Source: Buttiauxella agrestis ATCC 33320 (GTDB taxonomy: Bacteria; Pseudomonadota; Gammaproteobacteria; Enterobacterales; Enterobacteriaceae). Taken from it: a stretch of DNA of 64,000 nucleotides. The stretch covers positions 1,054,001 through 1,118,000 of the forward strand of contig JALKFA010000001.1 in the NCBI GenBank assembly GCA_024169445.1, read 5' to 3'. The position numbers and the translations under genes are program-made. Shown piece by piece: positions 43,849 to 53,165 of the stretch (position 1 is its first letter; each line of letters begins with the position of its first letter). The notes under the pieces were generated by a model. That model was given only the letters and a program-made list of their open reading frames with translations, was not told where the DNA came from and did not search any database.

Positions 43849-44670
43849 ATGTCGTCTGAAGAACTGGATCTGGTGTGGAACAACATTAAAGCCGAAGCAC
43901 GAGCGCTTGCCGATTGTGAACCGATGTTGGCCAGTTTTTACCACGCAACTCTCCTCAAGCATGAAAACCTCGGCAGCGCGCTGAGCTATATGCTCGCCAA
44001 CAAGCTAGCCTCGCCGATTATGCCTGCTATCGCCATTCGTGAAGTTGTCGAAGAAGCTTACGCGGCGGAACCACAAATGATTGCCTCAGCGGCTTGTGAC
44101 ATTCAGGCTGTGCGCACCCGTGACCCGGCAGTCGATAAGTATTCGACCCCGCTGTTATATCTGAAAGGTTTTCATGCGCTGCAGTCCTATCGTATCGGCC
44201 ACTGGCTGTGGAAAGAAGGGCGGCGGGCGTTAGCTATTTTCCTGCAAAACCAAGTTTCAGTATCATTCCAGGTGGATATTCACCCGGCAGCCCAAATTGG
44301 TTGTGGGATCATGCTCGATCACGCGACTGGTATTGTGATCGGTGAAACGGCTATCGTTGAAAACGACGTGTCGATTTTGCAGTCTGTAACGCTTGGTGGT
44401 ACTGGCAAAACCAGCGGCGATCGCCACCCGAAAATTCGTGAAGGCGTGATGATTGGTGCCGGGGCGAAAATCCTCGGCAACATTGAAATTGGGCGCGGTG
44501 CGAAAATTGGTGCAGGTTCAGTGGTGTTACAACCCGTTCCGCCTCATACCACGGCAGCTGGCGTTCCGGCGCGAATTGTCGGCAAGCCTGAAAGCGATAT
44601 GCCTGCCATCGATATGGATCAGCACTTTAACGGTGCTAACAACGGCTTCGAGTACGGCGACGGAATCTAG
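43849..44670 (+). CDS. cysE: Serine acetyltransferase CysE
   Basis: First committed step of cysteine synthesis (serine plus acetyl-CoA to O-acetylserine), feedback inhibited by cysteine and part of the cysteine synthase complex with CysK. ATG at 43849, SD tggaga, gives 273 residues, as in E. coli. Catalytic Asp143 and His158 lie in [11 protein letters not shown] and LDHATG; left-handed beta-helix hexapeptides follow, and the C-terminus FEYGDGI ends in the Ile that docks into CysK. Overlaps the trmL stop by four bases (convergent). Confidence 0.97.
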   Translation: MSSEELDLVWNNIKAEARALADCEPMLASFYHATLLKHENLGSALSYMLANKLASPIMPAIAIREVVEEAYAAEPQMIASAACDIQAVRTRDPAVDKYSTPLLYLKGFHALQSYRIGHWLWKEGRRALAIFLQNQVSVSFQVDIHPAAQIGCGIMLDHATGIVIGETAIVENDVSILQSVTLGGTGKTSGDRHPKIREGVMIGAGAKILGNIEIGRGAKIGAGSVVLQPVPPHTTAAGVPARIVGKPESDMPAIDMDQHFNGANNGFEYGDGI

Positions 44671-45140
44671 CTTCTCAGAACGGCGCCGGGGTACCCAAGC
44701 TGGCGCCACGCTTCATATACCACTACCGATACTGCGTTCGATAAATTCATGCTGCGGCTGTCCGGCATCATTGGAATACGGATTTTTTGCTCAGCAGGCA
44801 AAGCATCAAGAATCGTTGCTGGCAGGCCACGTGTTTCCGGGCCAAACACCAAATAATCCCCATCCTGATAGCTCACTGCGCTGTGCGCAGGCGTTCCCTT
44901 TGTGGTCAGCGCAAAGATTCGCTGCGGGTTTTCAGCCGCCAAAAATGCATCGTAGTTATGATGGCGATTCACGGCTGCGAACTCATGATAATCCAGACCT
45001 GCACGGCGCAGGCGCTTATCATCCCAGCCAAAACCTGTTGGCTCGATGATGTGCAACCGGAAGCCGGTATTGGCGCATAAACGGATAATATTCCCGGTAT
45101 TGGGTGGGATTTCTGGTTCAAACAAAACGATATTTAGCAT
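44667..45140 (-). CDS. trmL: tRNA (cytidine/uridine-34-2'-O)-methyltransferase TrmL
   Basis: 157-residue SPOUT enzyme that methylates the wobble base of tRNA-Leu isoacceptors. [26 protein letters not shown], the SAM-site [11 protein letters not shown], and [18 protein letters not shown] knot motif are intact. Convergent with cysE; its start is 88 bases from the cpxA stop, an adjacency not found in E. coli. Confidence 0.95.
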   Translation of the reverse strand: MLNIVLFEPEIPPNTGNIIRLCANTGFRLHIIEPTGFGWDDKRLRRAGLDYHEFAAVNRHHNYDAFLAAENPQRIFALTTKGTPAHSAVSYQDGDYLVFGPETRGLPATILDALPAEQKIRIPMMPDSRSMNLSNAVSVVVYEAWRQLGYPGAVLRS

Positions 45141-45187
45141 ACTGCCCCCATAAGACTGGCGCGCAGAATATCAATTTATAGCAGGAA

Positions 45188-45214
45188 GGAAAACAGGCCC
45201 CGAAGGACCTGTTC
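45188..45214 (-). terminator. Putative terminator downstream of cpxA
   Basis: On the minus strand AACAGGTCC-TTCG-GGGCCTGTT followed by TTCC; one G-U pair, moderate T tract. It starts about 15 bases after the cpxA stop. Confidence 0.5.
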
Positions 45215-45228
45215 TTTATGGCGAAAAA

Positions 45229-46599
45229 TTAACGATGATAAAGCGGCAGCCAAAGCACTAACCGCAATCCGCCCAACGGGCTGTCATCGGCTTTCACCCA
45301 ACCACGATGTTGCTGAACAGCTGTTTCAACAATCGCTAACCCCAACCCAGTCCCGCCAGATTCACGATCGCGCGCTTCGTCTGTACGATAGAAAGGACGG
45401 AATATTTGCTCACGATCATCCGGGCTGACGCCTGGGCCATCATCATCGACGGTGATAGTAATACCTTGATTATCAACGGAGAAATTGACGGCAATTTTTG
45501 TGTGCGAATAGCGTAATGCGTTACGGACAATATTTTCCAGCGCACTTTCCAGTGAGTTGGGATTACCGTACATCAACCATGGACCTGGTGGATAAGTCAC
45601 CTCCAGCGATTTGCCCATCTGTTCAGCTTCGAAGGCGGCGTTATCCAGCACTTCTGACCAAATTTGATTGGCTTTCATGGTTTCGCTCGCCAGCGCATTT
45701 TTTTGCTGGTTGCGCGACATCACCAACAGGTCATTGATCATACCGTCCAGACGCTGAGCTTCCGTTTCAATGCGCTCCAGTTCCTTGCTTTCACCTGTTT
45801 TACGGCGCAGCAACGCTGTGCCTAATTGCAAACGAGTGAGCGGAGTACGCAGTTCATGCGAAATGTCAGACAACAACCTTTGCTGGGTTGTCATCATCCT
45901 TTCCAGCGCGGTAATCATCTGGTTAAAACTGGCACCGGCTGCGAGGAATTCTTGCGGCCCGGATTCGAGTTCAGGATGCTGACGCAAATTCCCCTGAGCC
46001 ACTTCATCAGCAGCATTTTTCAACTTACGCGCTGGTTTTGCCAGGCTCCACGCCAGCCATAACAGCAGCGGTGAACTGACCAGCATCGTGACAATGAGTA
46101 ACAGTAAAGGTCTATCAAACAGCAGGTTAATAAAATCAGATTGGGAATTACTTGCAGGGCGGATCAGGTAAAGTTGGTAATTATCTTCACCATCGCGTAC
46201 CGAAAACGGCCCCACTAATTCAACGCGGCCATACTTTTTCTTTTGCGGATGATCGGAGTTATCAGACTGGCCGATAAAGTTACGAATAATCTGCATTTCA
46301 TTGCGCTGGGCGCCAATAACTCGCCCTTCGCTGGTCACGAGCAACAAACGCTGTCCCGGTGGTGCCCATTTATCAATGGCCCGGAACAAACGACGCCACC
46401 ACATCAGGTCGTTTGGTGGATCGTTTTCAAGTTCCGCTTCGACATGCTGTTCAATCATGATGCCTTGACGTTGCTCATTCTCCATCAATTCGGTCATTTG
46501 ACGCGAATCCAGTTTAGGCAGCATCAGCACTAGCATCAGCACTAACGCCAGCGTCAACCAGAAGATGGCAAAAATACGCGCGGTAAGGCTACTTATCAT
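45229..46599 (-). CDS. cpxA: Envelope stress sensor kinase CpxA
   Basis: Inner-membrane histidine kinase/phosphatase that senses misfolded envelope proteins and is held off by CpxP. 456 residues: TM1 about 8-27, periplasmic sensor, TM2 about 164-185, HAMP, then the H box SDISHELRTPLTRLQLG with His248. N box NIVRNALRYS, G boxes DDDGPGV and GGTGLGLAIV follow. It overlaps cpxR by four bases in the usual cpxRA operon. Confidence 0.97.
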   Translation of the reverse strand: MISSLTARIFAIFWLTLALVLMLVLMLPKLDSRQMTELMENEQRQGIMIEQHVEAELENDPPNDLMWWRRLFRAIDKWAPPGQRLLLVTSEGRVIGAQRNEMQIIRNFIGQSDNSDHPQKKKYGRVELVGPFSVRDGEDNYQLYLIRPASNSQSDFINLLFDRPLLLLIVTMLVSSPLLLWLAWSLAKPARKLKNAADEVAQGNLRQHPELESGPQEFLAAGASFNQMITALERMMTTQQRLLSDISHELRTPLTRLQLGTALLRRKTGESKELERIETEAQRLDGMINDLLVMSRNQQKNALASETMKANQIWSEVLDNAAFEAEQMGKSLEVTYPPGPWLMYGNPNSLESALENIVRNALRYSHTKIAVNFSVDNQGITITVDDDGPGVSPDDREQIFRPFYRTDEARDRESGGTGLGLAIVETAVQQHRGWVKADDSPLGGLRLVLWLPLYHR

Positions 46600-47294
46600 G
46601 AAGCAGACACCATCAGGTAGCCGCGGCCACGTAATGTTTTAAACCACGGATGACCATCTTTACGGTCCGGCAACTTACGACGCAAATTGGAAATATGCAT
46701 GTCGATTGCACGGTCGAAAGGTGTCAGGCGTTTGCCCAGAACTTCCTGGCTTAAGTGTTCGCGTGAAACCACCTGTCCCAAATGCTGAGCCAACAAATAG
46801 AGCAGGGTGAATTCGGTGCCGGTCAAATCAAGCGCTTGCCCATCAAAGCTTGCTTCCTGGCGACCAGGATTCAGGCTCAAACCGTCCACTTCGACCGTCG
46901 GAGAACCGCTGTCGCTGTTTTGCTGCTGCTCACTCCAATGTGAACGACGCAAAATAGCGCGTATACGGGCCACCAGTTCACGATCGTTGAATGGTTTAGG
47001 TAGATAGTCATCTGCACCCAGTTCAAGGCCGAGAACACGATCTAGCTCACTTCCTCGTGCTGTTAGCATAATGACTGGAGTCTGGTGTGACTGGCGCAAC
47101 TCTTTCAAAGTATCAATGCCATTTTTCTTTGGCATCATTACGTCGAGCAATAAAAGGTCAATGGTGTCATCAAGAAGCTCCAACGCTTGTTCGCCATCAT
47201 GGGCGACAATTACGTTAAAACCTTCCATGTCGAGCAGTTCCTTCAACAGGGAAGTAAGCTCTCGGTCATCATCAACTAGCAGAATTTTATTCAT
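46596..47294 (-). CDS. cpxR: Envelope stress response regulator CpxR
   Basis: OmpR-family activator/repressor of envelope folding factors. 232 residues; receiver with phospho-acceptor Asp51 (LLLLDVMMPKKNG), switch Thr and Lys in MLTARG and LPKPF, then a winged-helix domain ending FKTLRGRGYLMV. SD cggaggtaa. Divergent from cpxP with a CpxR box between them, the autoregulated arrangement of E. coli. Confidence 0.98.
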   Translation of the reverse strand: MNKILLVDDDRELTSLLKELLDMEGFNVIVAHDGEQALELLDDTIDLLLLDVMMPKKNGIDTLKELRQSHQTPVIMLTARGSELDRVLGLELGADDYLPKPFNDRELVARIRAILRRSHWSEQQQNSDSGSPTVEVDGLSLNPGRQEASFDGQALDLTGTEFTLLYLLAQHLGQVVSREHLSQEVLGKRLTPFDRAIDMHISNLRRKLPDRKDGHPWFKTLRGRGYLMVSAS

Positions 47295-47349
47295 TGTTAA
47301 ATTACCTCCGAGGCAGAAATTACGTCATCAAGGCGCGCTAATCTATGAC

Positions 47350-47364
47350 TTTACGTTGTTTTAC
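47350..47364. promoter_or_regulatory. CpxR box between cpxR and cpxP
   Basis: TTTAC-gttgt-TTTAC, which on the minus strand is GTAAA-N5-GTAAA, the exact CpxR consensus. It lies 56 bases upstream of cpxR and 80 bases upstream of cpxP, positioned to activate both. Confidence 0.88.
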
Positions 47365-47444
47365 ACCCCCTGACGCTAGTTTGCAGCGGGAATCGTAGAC
47401 TGAATCTCGTTGAATCGCAGCACAGATGATTTCAGGAGCAAGTG

Positions 47445-47942
47445 ATGCGCAATGTTACCGCTGCCGTCATGGCCTCTACATTGACTCTGATTACCCTGTC
47501 CAGTCAGGCAAGCGATAACTGGTACCAAGGCGGTGAAGGCTTAGTTAAGCGAAATAACCTTCAGAGCCATATGTTCGAAGGGATAAACCTGACCGAACAA
47601 CAGCGCCAACAAATGCGCGATCTAATGCACCGGGCACGGCATGATAGCCCACCCGTGAATGTAAGCGAAATGGAGACCATGCATAATCTGGTCATCGCTG
47701 AAAATTTTGATGAAACGGCAGTGCGTGCCCAGGCTGAAAAAATGGCACAAGAACAAGTGGCTCGCCAGGTTGAAATGGCGAAAGTACGCAACCAAATGTA
47801 CCGCTTGTTAAGCCCTGAACAGCAGGCCGTTTTAAACGACAAACACCAACAGCGCATGGATCAATTTCGTGAACTGGCGGATCTGCAACAGAAGTCTTCG
47901 TTGCAGGCACTGAGTAGTAGCAGTAAGCGTAGTAACCAGTAA
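47445..47942 (+). CDS. cpxP: Periplasmic Cpx inhibitor/chaperone CpxP
   Basis: Periplasmic accessory protein that dampens CpxA and delivers misfolded proteins to DegP. ATG at 47445 (SD caggag) gives 165 residues; a GTG one codon upstream is also open. Signal peptide ends SSQA (residue 22). The Spy/CpxP LTxxQ repeats are [13 protein letters not shown] and [12 protein letters not shown]. Its 3' UTR holds the CpxQ sRNA and terminator. Confidence 0.96.
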   Translation: MRNVTAAVMASTLTLITLSSQASDNWYQGGEGLVKRNNLQSHMFEGINLTEQQRQQMRDLMHRARHDSPPVNVSEMETMHNLVIAENFDETAVRAQAEKMAQEQVARQVEMAKVRNQMYRLLSPEQQAVLNDKHQQRMDQFRELADLQQKSSLQALSSSSKRSNQ

Positions 47943-47951
47943 CAAACCCTG

Positions 47952-48009
47952 TTTTCCTTGCCATAGACACCATCCCTGTCTTCCCCGCCTTAACCGGCGG
48001 GTTTTTTTT
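47952..48009 (+). ncRNA. cpxQ: CpxQ small RNA (cpxP 3' UTR)
   Basis: In E. coli and Salmonella, RNase E releases a roughly 60-nt Hfq-binding sRNA, CpxQ, from the cpxP 3' UTR; it represses membrane-protein mRNAs during Cpx stress. Here, ten bases after the cpxP stop, TTTTCCTTGCCATAGACACC and the following CATCCCTGTCTTCCCC match the known CpxQ body as I recall it. The 58-base span then ends in a GC hairpin and eight T residues. The 5' end is taken from the known processing site. Confidence 0.85.
47982..48009 (+). terminator. cpxP/CpxQ terminator
   Basis: CCCCGCC-ttaa-CCGGCGGG stem followed by eight T residues. It forms the 3' end of CpxQ and the Hfq-binding U tail. Confidence 0.85.
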
Positions 48010-48066
48010 GCCTGATGGTTCAGATGAATCCGCTATACTAGCCAGCAATCATTTGCTGGAGCCCCT

Positions 48067-48969
48067 ATGAATCAACAATATGGGAAGCTGGTTAGCCGCG
48101 CAGCAATTGCTGCGACGGTAATGGCCTCACTGTTACTTTTGATTAAGATTTTCGCCTGGTGGTACACCGGTTCGGTCAGTATTCTGGCTGCATTGGTCGA
48201 TTCGCTAGTGGACATTGCCGCGTCGCTAACTAACCTTCTTGTCGTACGTTATTCGCTACAACCCGCAGATGAAGAACACACCTTTGGTCATGGCAAAGCG
48301 GAATCGCTGGCAGCACTGGCACAAAGTATGTTTATTTCCGGTTCTGCACTGTTCCTGTTTTTGACTGGCATTCAGCATTTAGCTGAACCGTCACCAATGA
48401 AGCAGCCTTTAGTGGGTGTGGTGGTTACGGTCATTGCGTTGTTCAGCACGTTAATTCTGGTGACTTTTCAGCGCTGGGTGGTGCGGAAAACGCAAAGTCA
48501 GGCAGTTCGAGCAGATATGCTTCATTATCAGTCTGATGTTATGATGAATGGAGCAATTCTTGTTGCTCTTGCGTTGTCCTGGTATGGCTGGCATCGCGCA
48601 GATTCAATATTTGCGTTAGGGATTGGCGTCTATATTTTGTATAGCGCACTGCGCATGGGTTATGAAGCTGTGCAATCTCTTTTAGATCGTGCTTTACCAG
48701 ATGATGAGCGACAGGTAATTATTGATATCATCAATTCATGGCCCGGCGTTAAAGGGGCGCATGATCTACGAACGCGGCAGTCAGGGCCGACCCGCTTTAT
48801 TCAAGTCCATATCGAAATGGAAGACAACCTGCCACTGGTTCAGGCGCATGTGATTGCCGACCAGGTTGAACAGGCGATTTTGCGTCGTTTCCCTGGGTCA
48901 GATGTGATTATTCACCAGGACCCCTGCTCGGTTGTCCCGACGCAGCAGCAAGGGCATTTTGAGCTTTAA
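48067..48969 (+). CDS. fieF: Ferrous iron/zinc efflux pump FieF
   Basis: Cation diffusion facilitator exporting Zn(II)/Fe(II) for protons across the inner membrane. 300 residues, the E. coli length; six membrane segments. The transport site is Asp45 and Asp49 on TM2 (LVDSLVDI) with HYQSD on TM5; the C-terminal cytoplasmic ferredoxin-like domain starts near residue 210. Own SD (gctggag) after the CpxQ terminator. Confidence 0.96.
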   Translation: MNQQYGKLVSRAAIAATVMASLLLLIKIFAWWYTGSVSILAALVDSLVDIAASLTNLLVVRYSLQPADEEHTFGHGKAESLAALAQSMFISGSALFLFLTGIQHLAEPSPMKQPLVGVVVTVIALFSTLILVTFQRWVVRKTQSQAVRADMLHYQSDVMMNGAILVALALSWYGWHRADSIFALGIGVYILYSALRMGYEAVQSLLDRALPDDERQVIIDIINSWPGVKGAHDLRTRQSGPTRFIQVHIEMEDNLPLVQAHVIADQVEQAILRRFPGSDVIIHQDPCSVVPTQQQGHFEL

Positions 48970-49033
48970 TATTTCGTTGTAAAGTCAGACAGAGTCGATA
49001 TTTTTTGGATAGAATACCGATATATGGCCTGAC

Positions 49034-49047
49034 CTGAATCAATTCAG
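49034..49047. promoter_or_regulatory. Cra (FruR) operator upstream of pfkA
   Basis: Perfect palindrome CTGAATCAATTCAG, matching the Cra consensus core TGAAnC-nnTTCA. It is centred about 33 bases before the predicted pfkA start of transcription (TATACT at 49062-49067), over the -35 region. Cra is a known repressor of pfkA in E. coli. Confidence 0.7.
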
Positions 49048-49061
49048 CAAGAAGCGGTTGT

Positions 49062-49067
49062 TATACT
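49062..49067 (+). promoter_or_regulatory. -10 box of the pfkA promoter
   Basis: TATACT about 85 bases upstream of the pfkA ATG, directly downstream of the Cra palindrome. No good -35 box is present at 16-18 bases. The spacer after it holds a small CGGCATGCCG palindrome. Confidence 0.5.
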
Positions 49068-49152
49068 ATTTGTAGCAGAGTCGATGCCTCGGCATGCCGA
49101 AGGCCGTTTCCGGCAACAGGATTAATTTGCATTCAAAAGTTCAGAGGTAGTC

Positions 49153-50115
49153 ATGATCAAAAAAATTGGTGTGTTGACGAGTGGCGGTGATGCTCCGGGC
49201 ATGAACGCTGCGATTCGTGGTGTGGTGCGGGCGGCATTGTCGGAAGGTCTGGAAGTCGCGGGCATTTATGATGGCTATCTGGGATTGTATGAAGACCGCA
49301 TGGTTAACCTGGACCGATACAGCGTGTCCGATATGATCAACCGTGGCGGTACTTTCCTGGGCTCAGCTCGTTTCCCGGAATTCCGGGACGAGAAAGTCCG
49401 TGAAGTGGCTATCGAGAATTTGAAAAATCGCGGTATTGATGCACTGGTTGTTATCGGCGGTGATGGTTCCTATATGGGTGCTAAGCGCCTGACCGAAATG
49501 GGTTTCCCATGCATCGGCCTGCCAGGTACCATTGATAACGATATCAAAGGCACCGATTACACTATCGGTTTCTTCACCGCTCTGGAAACAGTCGTGGAAG
49601 CAATCGACCGCCTGCGTGACACCTCTTCCTCCCACCAGCGTATTTCTATCGTGGAAGTGATGGGCCGTTACTGTGGCGATCTGACCTTAGCTGCGTCCAT
49701 CGCTGGTGGCTGTGAGTTTGTTGTCTTGCCAGAAGTTGAGTTTAATCGCGAAGACCTGGTTGAAGAAATCAAAGCGGGTATCGCTAAAGGTAAAAAGCAC
49801 GCTATCGTGGCTATCACTGAGCACATCTGTGACATCGACGAACTGGCCCGATATATCGAGACGGAAACCAAACGCGAAACCCGCGCAACGGTTCTGGGCC
49901 ACATTCAGCGTGGTGGTTCACCGGTTGCTTACGATCGCATTCTGGCTTCCCGCATGGGCGCTTACTCCATCGAACTGCTGCTGCAAGGTCACGGCGGTCG
50001 TTGCGTAGGTATTCAGAATGAGAAGCTGGTTCACCATGACATCATCGACGCTATCGAAAACATGAAGCGTCCGTTCAAAGGTGACTGGCTGGATTGCGCT
50101 AAGAAACTGTACTAA
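49153..50115 (+). CDS. pfkA: ATP-dependent 6-phosphofructokinase isozyme 1
   Basis: Committed step of glycolysis, fructose 6-phosphate to fructose 1,6-bisphosphate; allosteric tetramer. 320 residues, as in E. coli. ATP site [13 protein letters not shown] and GGDGS (102-106), catalytic TIDND (Asp128 counting Met), and effector-site residues [12 protein letters not shown] cagagg. Preceded by a Cra palindrome, followed by a terminator and sbp. Confidence 0.98.
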   Translation: MIKKIGVLTSGGDAPGMNAAIRGVVRAALSEGLEVAGIYDGYLGLYEDRMVNLDRYSVSDMINRGGTFLGSARFPEFRDEKVREVAIENLKNRGIDALVVIGGDGSYMGAKRLTEMGFPCIGLPGTIDNDIKGTDYTIGFFTALETVVEAIDRLRDTSSSHQRISIVEVMGRYCGDLTLAASIAGGCEFVVLPEVEFNREDLVEEIKAGIAKGKKHAIVAITEHICDIDELARYIETETKRETRATVLGHIQRGGSPVAYDRILASRMGAYSIELLLQGHGGRCVGIQNEKLVHHDIIDAIENMKRPFKGDWLDCAKKLY

Positions 50116-50135
50116 TTCACTTTCTGTGAAAATTG

Positions 50136-50159
50136 AAGCCGGGGAAACCCGGCTTTTTG
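50136..50159 (+). terminator. Terminator of pfkA
   Basis: AGCCGGG-gaaa-CCCGGCTTTTTG hairpin, about 20 bases after the pfkA stop. Confidence 0.8.
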
Positions 50160-50267
50160 TTGTTTGTTATATGCTAAATAGTTATAGCAAATCTTTTTTT
50201 ATTCTTTAATGAATGGATAACTTTCTGGCACGCTGCTTTTATCAAATCTGATTAAAGAGAGCGAAAA

Positions 50268-51257
50268 ATGAATAAGTGGGGAGTTGGACTTACATTACTG
50301 TTGGCGTCTGGCAGTGTGCTGGCGAAAGATATTCAGTTACTTAATGTCTCTTATGATCCCACTCGCGAACTTTATGACGAGTACAACAAAGCCTTCAGCG
50401 CTCACTGGAAGCAACAAACCGGCGACAACGTAGTTATTCGGCAGTCTCATGGTGGTTCTGGCAAACAAGCGACCTCTGTTATCAACGGCATTGAGGCTGA
50501 TGTGGTGACCCTGGCGTTGGCATACGATGTGGATGCGATTGCTGAGCGTGGCCGTATCGACAAAAACTGGATCAAACGCCTGCCAGAAAACTCTGCGCCT
50601 TACACTTCGACCATTGTTTTCCTGGTGCGTAAAGGCAACCCGAAACAAATTCATGACTGGAATGACCTGATTAAACCAGGCGTTTCTGTTATCACTCCGA
50701 ATCCAAAAAGCTCTGGCGGAGCGCGCTGGAACTATCTGGCGGCCTGGGGTTATGCCCTACATCACAACAACAACGATCAAGCCAAAGCTCAGGATTTCGT
50801 GAAGGCGTTGTATAAGAACGTTGAAGTGTTGGATTCCGGCGCTCGTGGTTCAACCAGTACTTTCGTTGAGCGTGGAATCGGCGACGTGTTGATTGCCTGG
50901 GAAAACGAAGCGTTACTGGCAACCAACGAATTGGGCAAAGACAAGTTTGAGGTTGTCACGCCAAGTGAATCTATTCTCGCCGAACCTACCGTATCGGTGG
51001 TGGATAAAGTCGTCGACAAGAAAGGGACTCGGGAAGTCTCAGAAGCTTACCTGAAATACCTCTACTCGCCAGAAGGCCAGGAGATTGCGGCGAAAAACCA
51101 CTATCGCCCACGTGACGCAGCAGTCGCGAAGAAGTATGAGAATGCCTTCCCGAAAATTAAATTGTTCACTATTGATGAAGAGTTTGGCGGCTGGACAAAA
51201 GCGCAGAAAGAACACTTCTCGAACGGTGGAACCTTCGACCAAATTAGTCAGCGTTAA
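50268..51257 (+). CDS. sbp: Periplasmic sulfate-binding protein Sbp
   Basis: Substrate-binding protein feeding sulfate/thiosulfate to the CysAWT ABC importer. 329 residues with a signal peptide cut after SGSVLA (residue 19), then [17 protein letters not shown], the sulfate-binding PROSITE-type region, and [20 protein letters not shown]. The AT-rich 150 bases upstream are consistent with CysB control, known for sbp in E. coli, though I did not pick a specific site. Ends with its own terminator. Confidence 0.97.
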   Translation: MNKWGVGLTLLLASGSVLAKDIQLLNVSYDPTRELYDEYNKAFSAHWKQQTGDNVVIRQSHGGSGKQATSVINGIEADVVTLALAYDVDAIAERGRIDKNWIKRLPENSAPYTSTIVFLVRKGNPKQIHDWNDLIKPGVSVITPNPKSSGGARWNYLAAWGYALHHNNNDQAKAQDFVKALYKNVEVLDSGARGSTSTFVERGIGDVLIAWENEALLATNELGKDKFEVVTPSESILAEPTVSVVDKVVDKKGTREVSEAYLKYLYSPEGQEIAAKNHYRPRDAAVAKKYENAFPKIKLFTIDEEFGGWTKAQKEHFSNGGTFDQISQR

Positions 51258-51266
51258 TCGTATTCA

Positions 51267-51294
51267 CGGCCCTGAAAAGGGCCGTTTTGCTTTT
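51267..51294 (+). terminator. Terminator of sbp
   Basis: ACGGCCCT-gaaa-AGGGCCGT followed by TTTGCTTTT, ten bases after the sbp stop. Confidence 0.75.
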
Positions 51295-51350
51295 GGGATT
51301 TCAGAGTTTGCGTTACGCTGAGCGACCCTCTTATGGTTTCTGAGGTTTCA

Positions 51351-52109
51351 ATGCAGTGGTGTCGACGCAAGTTAGTTCTCCTTCTCCTGTTGTTGGCCAT
51401 TGCTGTGGTGATCGGCTTCAGTCTCCGGCAATACCTGCATCATCCTGATGCGCTGTGGCGTATTGTCAGCCAGCAATGTGTTCCCAATCAGCGTGACAAT
51501 CAGAACCCTGAGCCATGTGCCAAAGTAGATTTGCCGTCGGGATACGTGCTGCTAAAAGATATCAATGGCCCGCTGCAATATCTGCTGTTGCCAACAGCAA
51601 AAATAAGCGGCATGGAAAGCCCGGAATTGTTGCAGCCAAAAACTGCTAATTTCTTCTGGCTAGCCTGGCAACAGCGCACTATTTTGAGTCTGCGCCGGGG
51701 ATCTCAGATTCCTGACGATATTATTTCACTCACTATTAACTCTGCGACAGGTCGCTCGCAAAATCAGCTTCATATCCACATTTCTTGTTTACGCGCTGAT
51801 GTGCGCGGGGAATTGGATCGGTATGCGAAAACGTTAAATAACGAATGGCAGGCGTTCCCGGTAGATCTGGCTGGAAACTCATACATCGCCAGAAAAGTCG
51901 GCGCAGCTGAATTTTCACAACGTAGCCCATTCATGATGTTGGCGACTCAGGTTCCACAGGCTCGGGAGCATATGGGGCGTTATAGTCTGGCGATGGCTAA
52001 ACTGGCCGATGGGGAATGGGTAGCGTTGGCGACGGAGCGGAGTTTACTGCGTTTGAATCTGGCTTCTTCTGAGCAACTACAAGATCACGACTGTGGGTTA
52101 CTGAAATAA
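51351..52109 (+). CDS. cdh: CDP-diacylglycerol pyrophosphatase Cdh
   Basis: Membrane-anchored HIT-like hydrolase cleaving CDP-diacylglycerol to CMP and phosphatidate. The ATG at 51351 (SD tgagg) gives 252 residues; an ATG at 51333 is in frame but has no good SD. N-terminal anchor LVLLLLLLAIAVVIGFSL, then CAKVDLPSGYVLLKDINGPLQYLL and the catalytic-type HIHISC. Located between sbp and tpiA, as in E. coli; convergent with tpiA. Confidence 0.92.
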   Translation: MQWCRRKLVLLLLLLAIAVVIGFSLRQYLHHPDALWRIVSQQCVPNQRDNQNPEPCAKVDLPSGYVLLKDINGPLQYLLLPTAKISGMESPELLQPKTANFFWLAWQQRTILSLRRGSQIPDDIISLTINSATGRSQNQLHIHISCLRADVRGELDRYAKTLNNEWQAFPVDLAGNSYIARKVGAAEFSQRSPFMMLATQVPQAREHMGRYSLAMAKLADGEWVALATERSLLRLNLASSEQLQDHDCGLLK

Positions 52110-52136
52110 AAAAGCCCTGCCATTGCTGGCAGGGCC
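52108..52136 (-). terminator. Terminator of tpiA (minus direction)
   Basis: GCCCTGCC / GGCAGGGC stem with six-base loop; on the minus strand it is followed by TTTTTTAT, so it mainly serves tpiA, 20-odd bases after its stop. Confidence 0.75.
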
Positions 52137-52158
52137 TGTATATGTTTAAGCGAGAGAC

Positions 52159-52926
52159 TTACGCTTTTTTCGCTTCAGCCGCAGCTTTAACGATAACGGC
52201 AAACGCGTCTGCTTTCAGAGATGCACCGCCAACCAGCGCGCCGTCGATGTCCGGCTGAGCAAACAACTCTGCTGCGTTCTTATCGTTTACGGAACCGCCG
52301 TACTGGATGATCACTTGCTCTGCTACTTTCGCATCAGCTTTAGCAATGTGGTCACGAATGAATTTGTGAACAGCCTGAGCTTGAGCAGGAGTGGCTGATT
52401 TGCCAGTACCGATTGCCCATACTGGTTCGTAAGCGATAACCACACCTTCGAAAGCTGCTGCGCCCTGAGTTTTCAGCACTGCATCAATCTGGCGTGCGCA
52501 AACTTCTTCAGTTTTGCCAGCTTCGTTTTCTGCTTCAGTTTCACCGATGCAAAGAACTGGGATCAGACCAACTTCTTTCAGAATTGCGAATTTTTTAGCA
52601 ATCAGTTCATCAGACTCTGCGTGGTAAGTACGACGCTCGGAGTGACCGATGATGATGTACTTAGCGCCAACATCTTTCAGCATTTCTGCAGAAACTTCAC
52701 CAGTGAAAGCACCGGACAGGTTCAGGTCTACGTTCTGAGCACCAAGAATGATGTGGCTACCAGATGCAGCGTGTTTAGCCAGATCCAGATACATAGTTGG
52801 AGGAGCGATAGCAACGCCACATCCAGCAACGCCAGCCAGCTCTTTGCGTAAGCCAGCAATCAGCTCGTGTACCATGTGCTTGCTGCCGTTCAGTTTCCAG
52901 TTACCCATCACCAAAGGATGTCGCAT
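52159..52926 (-). CDS. tpiA: Triosephosphate isomerase
   Basis: Interconverts dihydroxyacetone phosphate and glyceraldehyde 3-phosphate. ATG at 52926 gives 255 residues, the E. coli length ([14 protein letters not shown]); an open frame extends 42 codons upstream through the promoter. Active site Lys11, His95 (IIIGHSERR), Glu167 ([11 protein letters not shown]), and phosphate loop GGSV/GGAS are present. A -10 box TATACT is at 53000-52995, and an ERIC repeat begins at 53038, just upstream. Confidence 0.98.
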   Translation of the reverse strand: MRHPLVMGNWKLNGSKHMVHELIAGLRKELAGVAGCGVAIAPPTMYLDLAKHAASGSHIILGAQNVDLNLSGAFTGEVSAEMLKDVGAKYIIIGHSERRTYHAESDELIAKKFAILKEVGLIPVLCIGETEAENEAGKTEEVCARQIDAVLKTQGAAAFEGVVIAYEPVWAIGTGKSATPAQAQAVHKFIRDHIAKADAKVAEQVIIQYGGSVNDKNAAELFAQPDIDGALVGGASLKADAFAVIVKAAAEAKKA

Positions 52927-53037
52927 CTTAATTCTCCACAAGGTCAAACTAATAAAAGAATCGCTGCCAGTCAGGGCAGCATGGTCTGTGAAACAGTATA
53001 GAGACTCAGCAAGCGAAAGGCTTTGCTTTTTGTCATA

Positions 53038-53163
53038 TATACCCGTCATCATTCAAGTCACAGGGGTGTTGGCTGCACTCACTTACCCGAATCACTTACT
53101 GAAGTAAGCTCATCGGCATAAGCTCCCTGGCCGCCTACCTGCGACTGGAATGCTAACGGGTAT
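53038..53163. repeat. ERIC element upstream of tpiA
   Basis: 126-bp imperfect palindrome bounded by TATACCCG and CGGGTAT, with the central AATCACTTACTGAAGTAAGCTC typical of the enterobacterial repetitive intergenic consensus (IRU). It fills almost all of the yiiQ-tpiA spacer, ending two bases from the yiiQ stop and 37 bases from the tpiA -10 box. Confidence 0.9.
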
Positions 53164-53165
53164 GT

